DNA of 64,000 nt, from positions 1,633,182-1,697,181 of the forward strand of contig CAJINV010000010.1 in the NCBI GenBank assembly GCA_905178155.1, in the 5' to 3' direction. Origin of the DNA: Amoebophrya sp. A120. Taxonomy: Eukaryota; Sar; Dinophyceae; Syndiniales; Amoebophryaceae. Below the pieces are notes generated by a model. It ran no database searches, was not told the DNA's origin, and saw nothing but the letters and a program-made list of their open reading frames with translations. Made by a program: the position numbers and the translations under genes. Below are positions 9,004-19,700 of the stretch, in pieces (the stretch's first letter is position 1; every line of letters begins with the position of its first letter).

Positions 9004-11556
9004 ATGCTCCTCCGTCTTTCCCGCCCGTTGCACCGTGCGGCAGGCGCCGCGCAGCTGCAGCAGAACGCCAACCCGGCCATCGTACGGAAAGGCAGCACGG
9101 GCCTGGCGCCAAACCAGCAGGCGGTGGACGGCAGGGAGAGGTTAGTCGTTCTCGGGTCCGGTTGGGCCGGGTACCCGTTTCTGCAGACGATTGACACCAA
9201 CCAGTATCAGACCATCATCGTCTCACCGAGGAATCACTTCCTCTTCACGCCCCTGCTCGCCAACGCGGCGACCGGCGGAAGCGACATCGGGTCCATTTGC
9301 CAGCCGGTAAGGACGCTTTGCGCGAACAAGCAGGCGCGGTTCTACGAGGCGAAAGCGGTGGCGCTGGACAAGCAGAAACAGATCGTGCAGTGCAAGGCGC
9401 TGGATGGGAGAACCTACCCGCTCAAGTACGACAAACTCGTCATCGCCTGCGGGTTCCAGGCAAATGACTTTGGGATCAAGAACCTGCAAAAGCACGCCTT
9501 TTATCCTGTTGGAAAAGCATCGCACTAGTGGATATATAGAAATCGCATGACAAATTTTATCAGCATGACAAATGGAATTTGCAATGCAGATTCATGTAAA
9601 GGAAGGGATTTCTGATACTGATGCATGACTGCAATATCAATTAGTGCGTCGATGCTTTTGAAATGCATACCTTTTTCATGAAGGAGACCGCGGACGCCAG
9701 ACGGGTACACGACCACGTGATGTCCTGCTTCGAGGACGCATCTATCTACTGTAAATTTCCCGTACACGTACAAATGGAAATGCTGTCTCTGCATGAGAAA
9801 ACTGGGCTTCGATCCTAGGTTAGCATGACAAGTGTTGCGCTCCAAATGGCCCATTTGATGGGTGAAATTTGTGATGCATCTTGTACACGTACGGGAAGCT
9901 TGTATTGCATAGCCTCCACGATCATCACACAAGAACCCGTGGACGACCGGCTGCTCAAACGCACCCTGTCCTTTGTCACGGTCGGCGCCGGGCCGACGGG
10001 GACGGAGTTTTGCGCCGAACTCGCGTCTTTCATCAAAAACGACATCGAGAAGCAGTACCCGTATTTGGCAGAGTATGCAATACAAATTTCCCGTACATGT
10101 ACAAGATGCATCACAAATTTATTCGCTAATTTGGAGTGTACTAAACACTTGTCATGCTAAACTAGGATCGAGACCCAGAAGTTTTGTCATTCAGAGACTG
10201 CATTTGTGCGTGTACGGGAAATTTCCTGTGGATACAGAGCACTGGTCAGTGCACTTGATCGAGGGGGGACCGAGAATCTTGGGTCCGTTTCAGAACGAGC
10301 GGTTGCAGACCTACGGGTACCGACACTTGACGGAGACGCAGGGGGTAAGTTGTCTAAAATGTTACACGCTTCTACAGATTACACTCAGGCATGACAAACT
10401 TCGCTTAGCATGCATTCTAATATGCAATACAAATTTCAAGATTTCCGAAAAAATCTCAGGTCCAAATCCACCTGAATTCCCCCGTCGACTCCGTCACCGC
10501 AAATCGGATCGACCTGAAAACCGGCCAGTCCATCGACTTCTCCACGCTCGTTTGGTGTGCTGGCATCAAGGCGCTGCCCTTCGTGCAGAAGCTGGCTTTG
10601 ACGAAGAACGCCCGCGGAAATCAGATCTTGACCGATGGCCAGCTGAAGGTGAAGGGGGAGGAACACATCTACGCCATGGGAGACTGTGCGACGATCGAGG
10701 TATTATCAATGTGATATACAACGACCACTAGAGTTGCTAAAGATGACGAATGTAGTTTTTTCTTGTCATCATGCAGGAATGAAATGACACTACACATGCA
10801 GCTTGATTTGCCTTGCATAGGCTGCAAGACTAACTTTATTTATCATCCAAAACTACAATATCAGGACTACCCGCTCCCCCAGACCGCACAGATCGCGTCT
10901 CAGCAGGCGCTGTTCCTTGCCAAGTCGTTCAACAAGAAGTCGTCGAAATCTCTCCGGTATGCATTGCAAAAGTATCGTACTAGTAGTAATTGCAATACAA
11001 ATTCGCGCAGCATGACATATGGAATTTGTCGTGCTGATTTGCCTCGGGAACAACGAGATTTGTAATTATGCATAAACGCAATTACTACGAGTGCGACACT
11101 TTTGCGCTGCATATCCGCTTCCAGCACGTCGACCGCGGCATGCTCGCCTACGTGGGCGGCACTTCTGCGTTGTACCGGGCCCCGAACCCCTTTCCGCATT
11201 TGACCGGGATGGTAGGGTACTTTACCTGGCGCAGCGCCTACTGGTCCATGCAGTTGTCCATGCGAAACCGCCTCCTCCTCGCCTCCGATTGGATGCAGCG
11301 GGCGGTCTTCGGTCGGGACTTGACACGGCTCGGCCTGGCGTCCGACCCGATCAACGCCAGTCCAGACGCGTTGACCTCGAAAGTGGAAGAGAAGGATTTC
11401 ATGATGGCCAAAACGCACGGCGAAGGCCCGGAAGAGGACGAGGAGGAGGACCACATTGCGGCGGTTGTGTCCAAGGCCAAACAGAACACGGAAACTGCAG
11501 CAACGAATGGCGGCGTGGTCCGTCGCCGCCCGCAGCAGTCGGTGGCCAGTGCGTGA
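9004..11556 (+). CDS. NDH2: Type II (alternative) NADH dehydrogenase, mitochondrial
   Basis: Exons 9004-9501, 9675-9742, 9917-10073, 10240-10344, 10460-10699, 10865-10957 and 11119-11556 join to 532 residues. The enzyme is a single-chain, non-proton-pumping NADH:quinone oxidoreductase bound to the mitochondrial inner membrane. Evidence: an Arg-rich N-terminus typical of mitochondrial import, the FAD dinucleotide fold VVLGSGWAGYPF (about 46-57), the NAD(P)H fold FVTVGAGPTGTEF (about 207-219), HAFFMKE and LIEGGPRIL family blocks, and IYAMGDCATIE near the FAD end. The C-terminus has the membrane-associating YVGGTSALYR...GYFTWRSAYWS region, then an acidic tail. Introns 1, 2, 3 and 6 are introners. 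Introns 4 (10345-10459) and 5 (10700-10864) are GT-AG. Parasitic alveolates commonly use NDH-2 in place of complex I. Confidence 0.93.
9502..9669 (+). mobile_element. Introner, family A, in NDH2
   Basis: Flanked by an identical CCTTT. GCATCG near the left end pairs with CGATGC near the right. Removal yields HAFFMKE, the conserved NDH-2 block. Confidence 0.85.
9743..9911 (-). mobile_element. Introner, family D, reverse orientation, in NDH2
   Basis: Starts TATCTACTGTAAATTTCCCG and ends CTTGTATTGCATA, the mirror image of the neighbour at 10074. Flanks GCATC and GCCTC differ by one base. Confidence 0.85.
10074..10234 (+). mobile_element. Introner, family D, forward, in NDH2
   Basis: Starts TATGCAATACAAATTTCCCG and ends ATTTCCTGTGGATA with identical CAGAG flanks. 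Confidence 0.88.
10958..11113 (+). mobile_element. Introner, family A, forward, in NDH2
   Basis: Starts TATGCATTGCAAAAG and ends CTTTTGCGCTGCATA. Flanks TCCGG and TCCGC; either copy codes for Arg. Confidence 0.9.
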
Positions 11557-14492
11557 TAAAAATGCCTGTGGTTTTGAGAAGTAGAGCACCAAAAATGTTG
11601 AAAAAGTGAAAGTACTAGAACTTCTTCAATTTCGAAGGTAGTAGATTTTGGATTTTGGGAACAATAACGCAAGAAATAAGTGCAACTCTGATTGAAGACG
11701 CCACTTCGGTTTGCAACCTTCTTCGAGCTTTTTCTCTACCACTAGCTAGTACTCTCGATCTGCTCTCCGCCTTCGTTTCTGGATTTTGGTACCTTGTGAG
11801 TAGACTCTTGATGCTTTATTCCAGTGAGTATGATGAACAAATGATTCGCACAAACAATTTTCCGCTCGTAGTTCTCGTCGCCTCTTGATGTAGTCGCTAG
11901 ATTTAGTTCTGATGTTGAAGGTATATTTGCGATTCATCCAAATTTACTTCAACGGTACTTATCATGAAAACACTTCTGCAATGACCTCTAGCTCTATACG
12001 CAGCGGCAGCTACCATCTTTCTGATAATTCTGTGTTGTGATTAAAAGCGCAATGAAATGAATTATCGCAAACGAATTTAAACATGTGGTTTTAGGTTTTG
12101 CGCGGAGGTACATAGTTTGTGCAAGAGCGCCAGTGAGCTAGAGCTACAGGAAAATCCGTTGACATCGTTGTTGAGCTAAGATTTTTATTTGGAGTTGAAC
12201 ATCAAGAAGGAGGAGTTTATTTTATCGTAGACACGATCCATGTCATGATCTGCAGCACCAGCTACAATCGCTTCTACATGAACCAACTACATTGCAAAAA
12301 CTGTGCAGCACTTGACTTGCATTGCTTCATAAAAAAGGACTAGAATTCCCACTTCAACCGTAACTATTTTTGACTCAAAAAGTTGTACATGTACACGACG
12401 CAAAAGAAAAACCAACCTTGCCATCATCTTCATCTTTTTTTGAAAAAGATTCCGACCATTTTCAGAAGAGAACAATGCATAGCTTCTACTCACTGTTTTG
12501 ATCGACTTTGGGTTGCAAGAAACAACTTCCCAACTACAACCTGCTCGGGAAATAGCATAGAGCAAAGACTATGAGCATTGGCACATCATGTCGATTTTTA
12601 GTTTGCAACAGGAAGCGTAGTTGTAGCGTAGACTGTCGTGTGTGGCTTTCTTCCAGCGTTTCGAGAGCCTGATAAATTCAGGTCTTTCAAGAAACGCAGG
12701 AAAAAAGAGCGCATGCAAAATTATTCGTCAAAATGCACCACGATCATCTTCCGCTTTGAATTTTCCGCACAAAATTTTCTTGGAAGAGGATCCTGATCAG
12801 CTTTTTTAAGTAACTCTCTTTGCAACACCGACACACTTATTTCAAACCCGGGGTAACGACTACTTAACAATTTTTTCAGCTGTCTTTACGATGGATTGCC
12901 GAGCTCGTTTGATATGAAATTCTCAAGTGTTGAAAGTGACTTTTTTCCCAATTTGTCCGATTTGTTGATAGTAAATGCACCTGCTACCTTATTATGTTGA
13001 AAATAAATCAGATGTGGAGAGCTTTGTCGGTATGAATTTTCCCAGGGCTGATGTTGTTTGCACAGAACTCTGAACCTCCCACACAAAAACTACATCCAAA
13101 CTGTTTGTATCCCAGTACCCTTTTCCCATTTCACCTTCTATTTTTTACCCTTTCCATTTATCCCCGAGGAGTGATCAGATCCTGATACGACGAACCAAAT
13201 TTTCAGTAAACAATTGCGCAAGGTTAACGTAAACTTTTCCTGTAACAGAAAATTGTGAAAAAAGCAAAACTGAGTGGTGCAGGTGCTGTGGGCCGGTGGC
13301 TTTGAGGCTTGAATGGCCGGCATGGAATGCGACTGGTCATTTGCGAACTGGTGTTCAGGCTACAAGATCTACTATACTATTGGAAATCTGTTTCTTTAGA
13401 TTCGTTGCCCACACGCTCCTGTTTGGCGTTTGCTCCCATGTCGAGGCTCAGAGGCCCTTCGTATCAAGATCAACTGAGCGCTGCATTGGCTACACCTGCA
13501 AAAAAGATTTTACTTTCTATGTATATAAAAGCATAGGCAACTGTTGTAGAAATTGATATTTGGCTTTTTTTTCGGCTGCGATCTATTTTGATTTAACTAC
13601 AAGCTCCATTCACGCCAATAGCAAAAGAGGCGCCGTGGTCTGACAATTTGCGAATATGACGCCAACCAATAGCAACGACTCACATATGATACAAGATCTG
13701 ACTCTGACACCACTTCTAACACTATTGGTAAAGCCGAAGCCAAAAGCGATCTATTGCCATACTTTCATATACAACGCGAAGGCCATACGACCATGCTCCA
13801 TATTGAATTTCCGTAACCGTTGTATGCATTTGCATTTGAAGATCTTTTGAAGCATTGGTATTTCACCTCCCGATGGCTGCATAGAACATGACTACAACTT
13901 TTCGCACCTCTGTGATGTTTCTCCAAGAACGATCAAGAAGGCAAGGATCAAGATCTGTCCACCAACGCATGCCCATGCGAAGCGCGACCATTTTTTGTTT
14001 TGAAGGCACTCGATAATATTGACACATGACCGATATTGCTTTACCCACTCAACAACAGTAGAGCATCTTCTGAATCCTTTTCACTTCGAAAATCTTCGGA
14101 TTTCTTGAAGCCTAAAAACTCATACACGTCGGTCTGACGCATTCAACATCATCTTCGGTCTAAGTAGCACTTTTAGCATCACGAGTTTCATCACGTAGTA
14201 GCAATTAGTACGACAACATTGGAACGGCAATAAAATATATTCCAGTAGACGACCACCTTTTTCCTCCTCGCGTCATTTTACGCTCAATCTTACCCGCATA
14301 AAAAAATACACTATTCCACTTTTTGAAAAACTACCTTCTACTCTGCTGCTGAGATTCGTATCTCGCATCTTCTACCCACACAAAAAATCTGAATTTTAGC
14401 CAACTACTGTTCCATTACCGCCGAACTTTGTTCCCTCCATTTCGAGAGCAAAGTTTTCCTGAATAAGCCAGCCCGAAACAAAAGCCAAATCG
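11557..14492. other. Intergenic, AT-rich, no gene seen
   Basis: Nearly 3 kb between NDH-2 and Tudor-SN with short frames only. No repeat or RNA gene recognised. Confidence 0.5.
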
Positions 14493-14501
14493 TTGTATTC
14501 A

Positions 14502-17500
14502 ATGTTACTGACCGCCCAGACAGCCAACACCCAAGACTTGAAAATGACCTCTCCCGCTCAGAATGGCGCCCCGGCCGCTCCGGGTGCTGTGCCCCAGGCC
14601 GCGCCCGCCCCGACGGCGGAGGGTGGCGTCGCGAACGTGTGGAACGTCATCTCCGGTGATACCTTCGAGGTGTGCATGGGCGTGAACAAGGGGCACGTGG
14701 ACTTGAAGCGCATCACCATCGCGGGGATTCTGGCGCCGCGTCTTGGGATCAAGTCGCAGCAAGTGGACACGAAGGATGAGCCCCTGGCCTGGGAATCCAA
14801 GGAGTTTTTGCGGAAAATGCTGTTGGCGAAGAAGGTGCAGTTTCGGGTTTTGTACAAGTCCGCGAGCGGTGTATGCAATACAACTTTCCAGTACATGCAC
14901 AAAGTGCATCACAAATTTCACCAATTTGGACGGTAACACTTGTCATGCTAAGCTAGGATCGGAGCCAAGTTTTGTCATGCAGAGACTGTGTGTGCACGTG
15001 TACGGGAAATTTACTGTGGATACGGGGACCGAGATTACTACGAGGTCCGGATTGCGGGCGAGAAGACGCACGTGGGGTTGAAATCACTGTCCGCAGGAAT
15101 GAGCAAGATCGCCCCGGGGAACCAGGTAGAGATTTGTACTTTATTTCTTGCTGATGCATGTATGACAATTTTTGGTAGTAGCAGTTTACTCTCATGTGTA
15201 TTTTTTCTTGACCTGTACCTAACGCAAAGATTTACAACTGATGCAAAAGTTCATTATATCATCGCGAAAATAAACAGCACAAATTAACTTACGCTTACAA
15301 GTAGACGTCGCTTCTGTTACCCCTTAATTGCTGGGTAATACTACTACTACTACTACTCCAAATTCAGGTGAAATCCCTCAACCTCTACGCGGACTTGGAA
15401 GTCGCGGAGAACGAGGCCAAGTCACAGGCTCTCGGCGTCCACGCCGCGATGGCCCCCGTCCGCGAGCTCGCCGCCGCGAACGACGATCCGGACACGTTTT
15501 TGGCGCAGAACAAGGAGAAGCTCCGCCCCTGTGTGGTTGAATTCATCAAGGACGCCGGGGGCTACCGGGTGGTGTGCCTTCCCACGGTGGAGGACCCACG
15601 GTATGTGACGGTGCAGGTCTTGCTCTCCGGAGTGCAGAACCCAAGCTTCCGAAGGTATGTTTTTATATGGTGTTCTTATAGTTTGTCATGCGTTCTAGGC
15701 AGCTGGAGGCTCTCATCTAAATCTGTCAACATGCACAAATTTCATAAAACTCCATAATCACATATTTTGTTCAACATCGTCATCCAAACATAAAAACAGG
15801 GAAGCCGGGGGTGTTGAGGTGGAGTCACAACCCGGAAACGGTGCCTTCTTCGCCCGCGCGTTTGCCATGGAGCGGTTGCTCGGCAGGGAAATCAACCTGC
15901 GAGTAGAATCCATTCAGAGACAAGGGGCGCCGGGGAGTCAGAACGTATTTGCATCTTAGCATTCTTGCACGACAAGTGGTGATTAACTCTATAATACAGT
16001 TCTGTTCCACATGACGTTGACGTCAAGTTCGTAGAGGTGGTCATGCATTTTGTGAGCATCGATCGAGATTGTTTATTGTACTCAGCGGTCTACTAAATTT
16101 GTGTTGCGTAATACCGTTCCATAGAATTGCGCTACTTCCTCTATTTCAGGTATTCTTCCTCGGGTCCCTCGTCCACCCGGCAAAGGGCTCGATCGCCGAA
16201 TTCTTCCTGGACGCCGGTTTCGGTCTATACGTCGACTGGTCCGCCCAGCGCTGCTTTTCCGGCCCGGAACAGCTCCAAAACGCCCAAAAACGGGCCCAGG
16301 ACTCGCGGAAGGGAAGGTGGAAGAACTGGGACGGCAGCTCCGATTCCTTGGATTCCTTCGAGTTCAACGGAAAAGTCACGGAGATCTGCTCCGGGGATGT
16401 CTTGCGCATTGTCAACACGGAAGCGCCGGATCGCAACGAACGAAGGTAACAACAAGTACCTACTGTATATCATTCTAGCCTGATCTACTTCATCTTGAAA
16501 AAGTACTAGGGACTAGCTCTCCCTCCCAGGATCTTATGACCACACTACGTTTTGGTTTTGCCCTCGGCACCTAGCGTCTTACACCAACATGATCTGCGTC
16601 GTGCCCCTATGTAAAAATGTTGCATTCGAAAAGCGCATTTCTTTGTAGAGGCGGAGCGTCGAAGCGTAGTTCAAGTTTTGAGCGTTTAAATCTCTGTGAT
16701 TAGACAACACAACATCACATGTCCTCTACTTTTTCTATTTGAGAACAACAACTGGCTGTCTATCAGGTACTACCTCGCCTCCGTCCGCGGCCCGCAGATC
16801 ACTCGTGGTGGCAACAACCAAGACGGCTGGGGCCCGGCTGTTGTGGAGTACATGAGGAAAAAGTGCATTGGAAAGCAGTTCAAGGTCCGGTTGGAGTACA
16901 AAAAAAACATCTCTGTCTTCGGAGAAGGGAATGCCCACCCGCCTGCGAGTAACGAAAAAACGGGTGATATGTACTTCGTGACCCTTACCGACGCAAACAA
17001 GAAAAACATCGCGGTCGAAGCGGTCGAATCCGGTATGCTCAAGGTCTTGGCCAACTCTGGTGGGGCGGAGAGCATGAACGAGCGATCGCGCGACTTCGAT
17101 GCTTTGATGGAAGCAGAGCAGGCAGCGATCTTGGCCTCGAAGGGGATGCACGCTGGGGAAGAAAAGGCGCCGAAGCAGCCGGTACTTCTAGGGGGATTTT
17201 TTTTTGTTTTTTGTTGAGCGAGAAGTTGACGAGAACTGTCCATTGGTTCCGTTTATCAGTCTCATTCATCAACATCAAGAGTGATTTTTACGTCGTTGTC
17301 ATACAACCACCATACAATTCATCAACATCTTCTCCAGGTCTACACCGAGCTGATCCTCCAGCCGCCAAATGCCCCGAAGTCCCGTATGAGACTGCACAAC
17401 TCCCCCTCCTTCTCATTTGTCATGCAGGCGCTCTCTGCATGACAGAATTCGGAAGCGCGCCAAACAGTACTACACTAGAACTAGAACTGCATGATGAACT

Positions 17501-19202
17501 TGTCATGCGTAGGCTCCACGTGTACTGGTTTCTGTTTTGCTGTTCATGCCATACAAATGAGGGGGAGTAGTTGTGCACTCTCATATCCCGCGGCCCCACC
17601 ACCAAAAAGGAGCTCACCGAGCGCGCCAAGGCGTTTGAGTCCCAGCTGTGTGCCAACAGGAACGGGCACGACGCCACGGTTACGTATCTGATGAACGGTT
17701 CCAGGATGCGGATTAAACTCATCCACGAGAAGATTCTCATGAACTTCCAGATGAACGGCGTCCGCGCCCCCAACGCGGAGAGGCAAATGCCGGCTACCTC
17801 CGCGATGGCCGCCAACATCCCGAAAGCCGAGCCGTTCGGGACGGAGTCGCTGCAGTTTGCCAGGGAACTGGTCATGCAACAGGACGTGAAGGTGGTCTTG
17901 GACCGCGTCGACCCGGCGGGGACCTTTCAGGGCACGCTGTATTTGAAGAAGGGCGGCAGCCAAAAGGGACCGGACATGGCTACGATGCTGTTGGAGAAGG
18001 GGTTGGCGTACTGCGATCAGTGGTGCAACAACCAGAGCTACTTCACGATCGAAAGCAGGGCAAAGACGGCGAAGTATTGTTGTTGATACAATTTTTGATA
18101 AATACGCTCCTGATTGTTCATCGCTGCCACATGATGATCTTATGTTGACTCTGATCTTATGTTTGTCATGCAAATAACCCAATATCAGGCTTAACTACTG
18201 GTCCGTCGAGCATGAGGACCTCTCTGCCGTCCAGGAGCAGACCCAGAACCTCGCGGGCCAGCCGGTGAAGGGTGAAATTTCCCAGATCAACAGCTTGGAT
18301 TCCTTCTACCTCATTCCCGCGGGCGGCGCGCAGCTGAAGATTCAGAACGAACTGAACCAGCAGATCTCCAAGTTTGAAGAAGTCTCCCACCCGCAGAAGC
18401 GCTCTCTCTACGCCGTGCAATACTGGGAAGACAAGAAGTGGTACCGGGGAAGGCTCGAGGGGAAGGGAACCGAGGGTCAGTTTTCCTTCTTCTTCCCGGA
18501 CTTTGGCTACACGGCGGATGTGGACAGTGTGAGAAAAATCCCCGCGGGCAGCAGTTTGTTGACCACCCCTGGGGTTGCGATGCACTGCGCCTTGTACGGC
18601 GTCAGAACGAACGACGAGTACTGGGAACAGGCCTGCGAAACCTTCTTCAAGTGCACGGAAAAGAAGACCGTGAACGGTAATATAGCTTTAGCAAATGAAC
18701 TGCGCTTGCTTTGCAGACGTTGACGTATGAATATTAGCATGAGAAAATTCTCTTTCACTTTCAGTTTCACCACTCCTGTATCCGCATGACAAAATCTCAA
18801 AATGTAAACTATCCAGGCTCTATCGAGAAGTCCGCTGGCGGGCAGTCGTACTGCGTTCTCTTCGCTTCCGGAATCTGCGTCAACGAAGCCCTTGTGAAGG
18901 ACGCCGTGGCCCGATTGACCAAGAAGGAGAGCAAGCCGCTTTCTGTCGACTACAACCAGTGGAAAAAGGCGGAGACGGAGGCCAAGCGCGGCCGCGCCAA
19001 GATGTTATGAACTGCAAAAGTATCGTACTCGTATTGTAATCATGCATTACAAATCCTGTTCTTTAGGCAAATTAGCATCTGAAATTTTATTTCTCATGCT
19101 GAGGAAATCGAAATTTGCAATGCATCTATACGAGTACGATACTTTTGCAATTCATAGATGTGGCGCTACGGAGATGTCGGCTCGGATGACGAGGACTACT
19201 AG
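14502..19202 (+). CDS. TSN: Tudor-SN (staphylococcal nuclease and Tudor domain protein, SND1 homologue)
   Basis: Exons 14502-14871, 15028-15125, 15368-15654, 15800-15944, 16150-16445, 16767-17181, 17338-17384, 17591-18073, 18189-18676, 18817-19005 and 19162-19202 join to 952 residues (human SND1 is about 910). The protein is a multifunctional RNA-binding factor of cytoplasm and nucleus. Repeated SN-like folds (VWNVISGDTFEV; GSLVHPAKGSIAEFFLDAG; YLASVRGPQITRGG; VVLDRVDPAGTFQGTLY) precede a Tudor domain at about 785-850 (YAVQYWEDKKWYRGRL; FFFPDFGYTADVDSV). A final partial SN unit follows. The last introner inserts a TGA at 19008-19010. Skipping it gives the family C-terminus WRYGDVGSDDEDY, close to animal WRYGDF. 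Seven introns are GT-AG (15126-15367, 15655-15799, 15945-16149, 16446-16766, 17182-17337, 18074-18188, 18677-18816); three are introners. An ATG at 14544 is an alternative start. Confidence 0.93.
14872..15022 (+). mobile_element. Introner, family D, forward, in TSN
   Basis: Starts TATGCAATACAACTTTCC and ends AAATTTACTGTGGATA. Flanks CGGTG and CGGGG; both give Ser-Gly-Asp at the joint. Confidence 0.88.
17385..17585 (+). mobile_element. Introner, family C, forward, in TSN
   Basis: Inverted ends TGCACAACTCCCCCTCC and GGGGGAGTAGTTGTGCA sit inside TATGAG...CATA. Identical TCCCG flanks. Confidence 0.9.
19006..19156 (-). mobile_element. Introner, family A, reverse, at the 3' end of TSN
   Basis: Starts TATGAACTGCAAAAG and ends CTTTTGCAATTCATA with identical GATGT flanks. 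Unspliced, its own TGA truncates Tudor-SN. Spliced, the conserved WRYGD tail is recovered. Confidence 0.9.
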
Positions 19203-19700
19203 ACGAATGCGAAGCGCTACTTCTTGTTCACACCGCGATGTTTTTTTCAAAATCGTCGTGTTGACAGGTGATAAATAGCCAGTCGTCAGACTCATACTGT
19301 GCAACTACCAGTACAACTAGTACGAAACCGAAAGATGATGCTAGATGAAATGCGTATAATGTAAGGACCACTCCAAAACACGAATACAACACTCTCGTGT
19401 ATGCAAAAACAGTTTTTCAAAGGGATTCAGAAGATTGATTTTTCACATGTCAAGACTGTATCAAAGGTGCAGGTGGCTTTATTGCAGTTGGATTTCGTAG
19501 GCTGCTGAAGTTACCGTGTGCGATCTTGATGAAAAATGACAAACGCTCTGCTTTTGGCGCGGATCATAGATGTTTTTTTTCTTGCTCAAGAATAGAATAG
19601 AAGTACTTTGAACAACACACTTCCTCGTGGATAATGTGTTGGCGAGGTATTCACCGATAGGTTATTTGAGGTTTATTTCCGACAGACTGCAATTTTTTTT
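19203..19700. other. 3' flank of TSN, no gene seen
   Basis: Average composition, ending in an A-run just before the GC-rich block. Confidence 0.4.
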
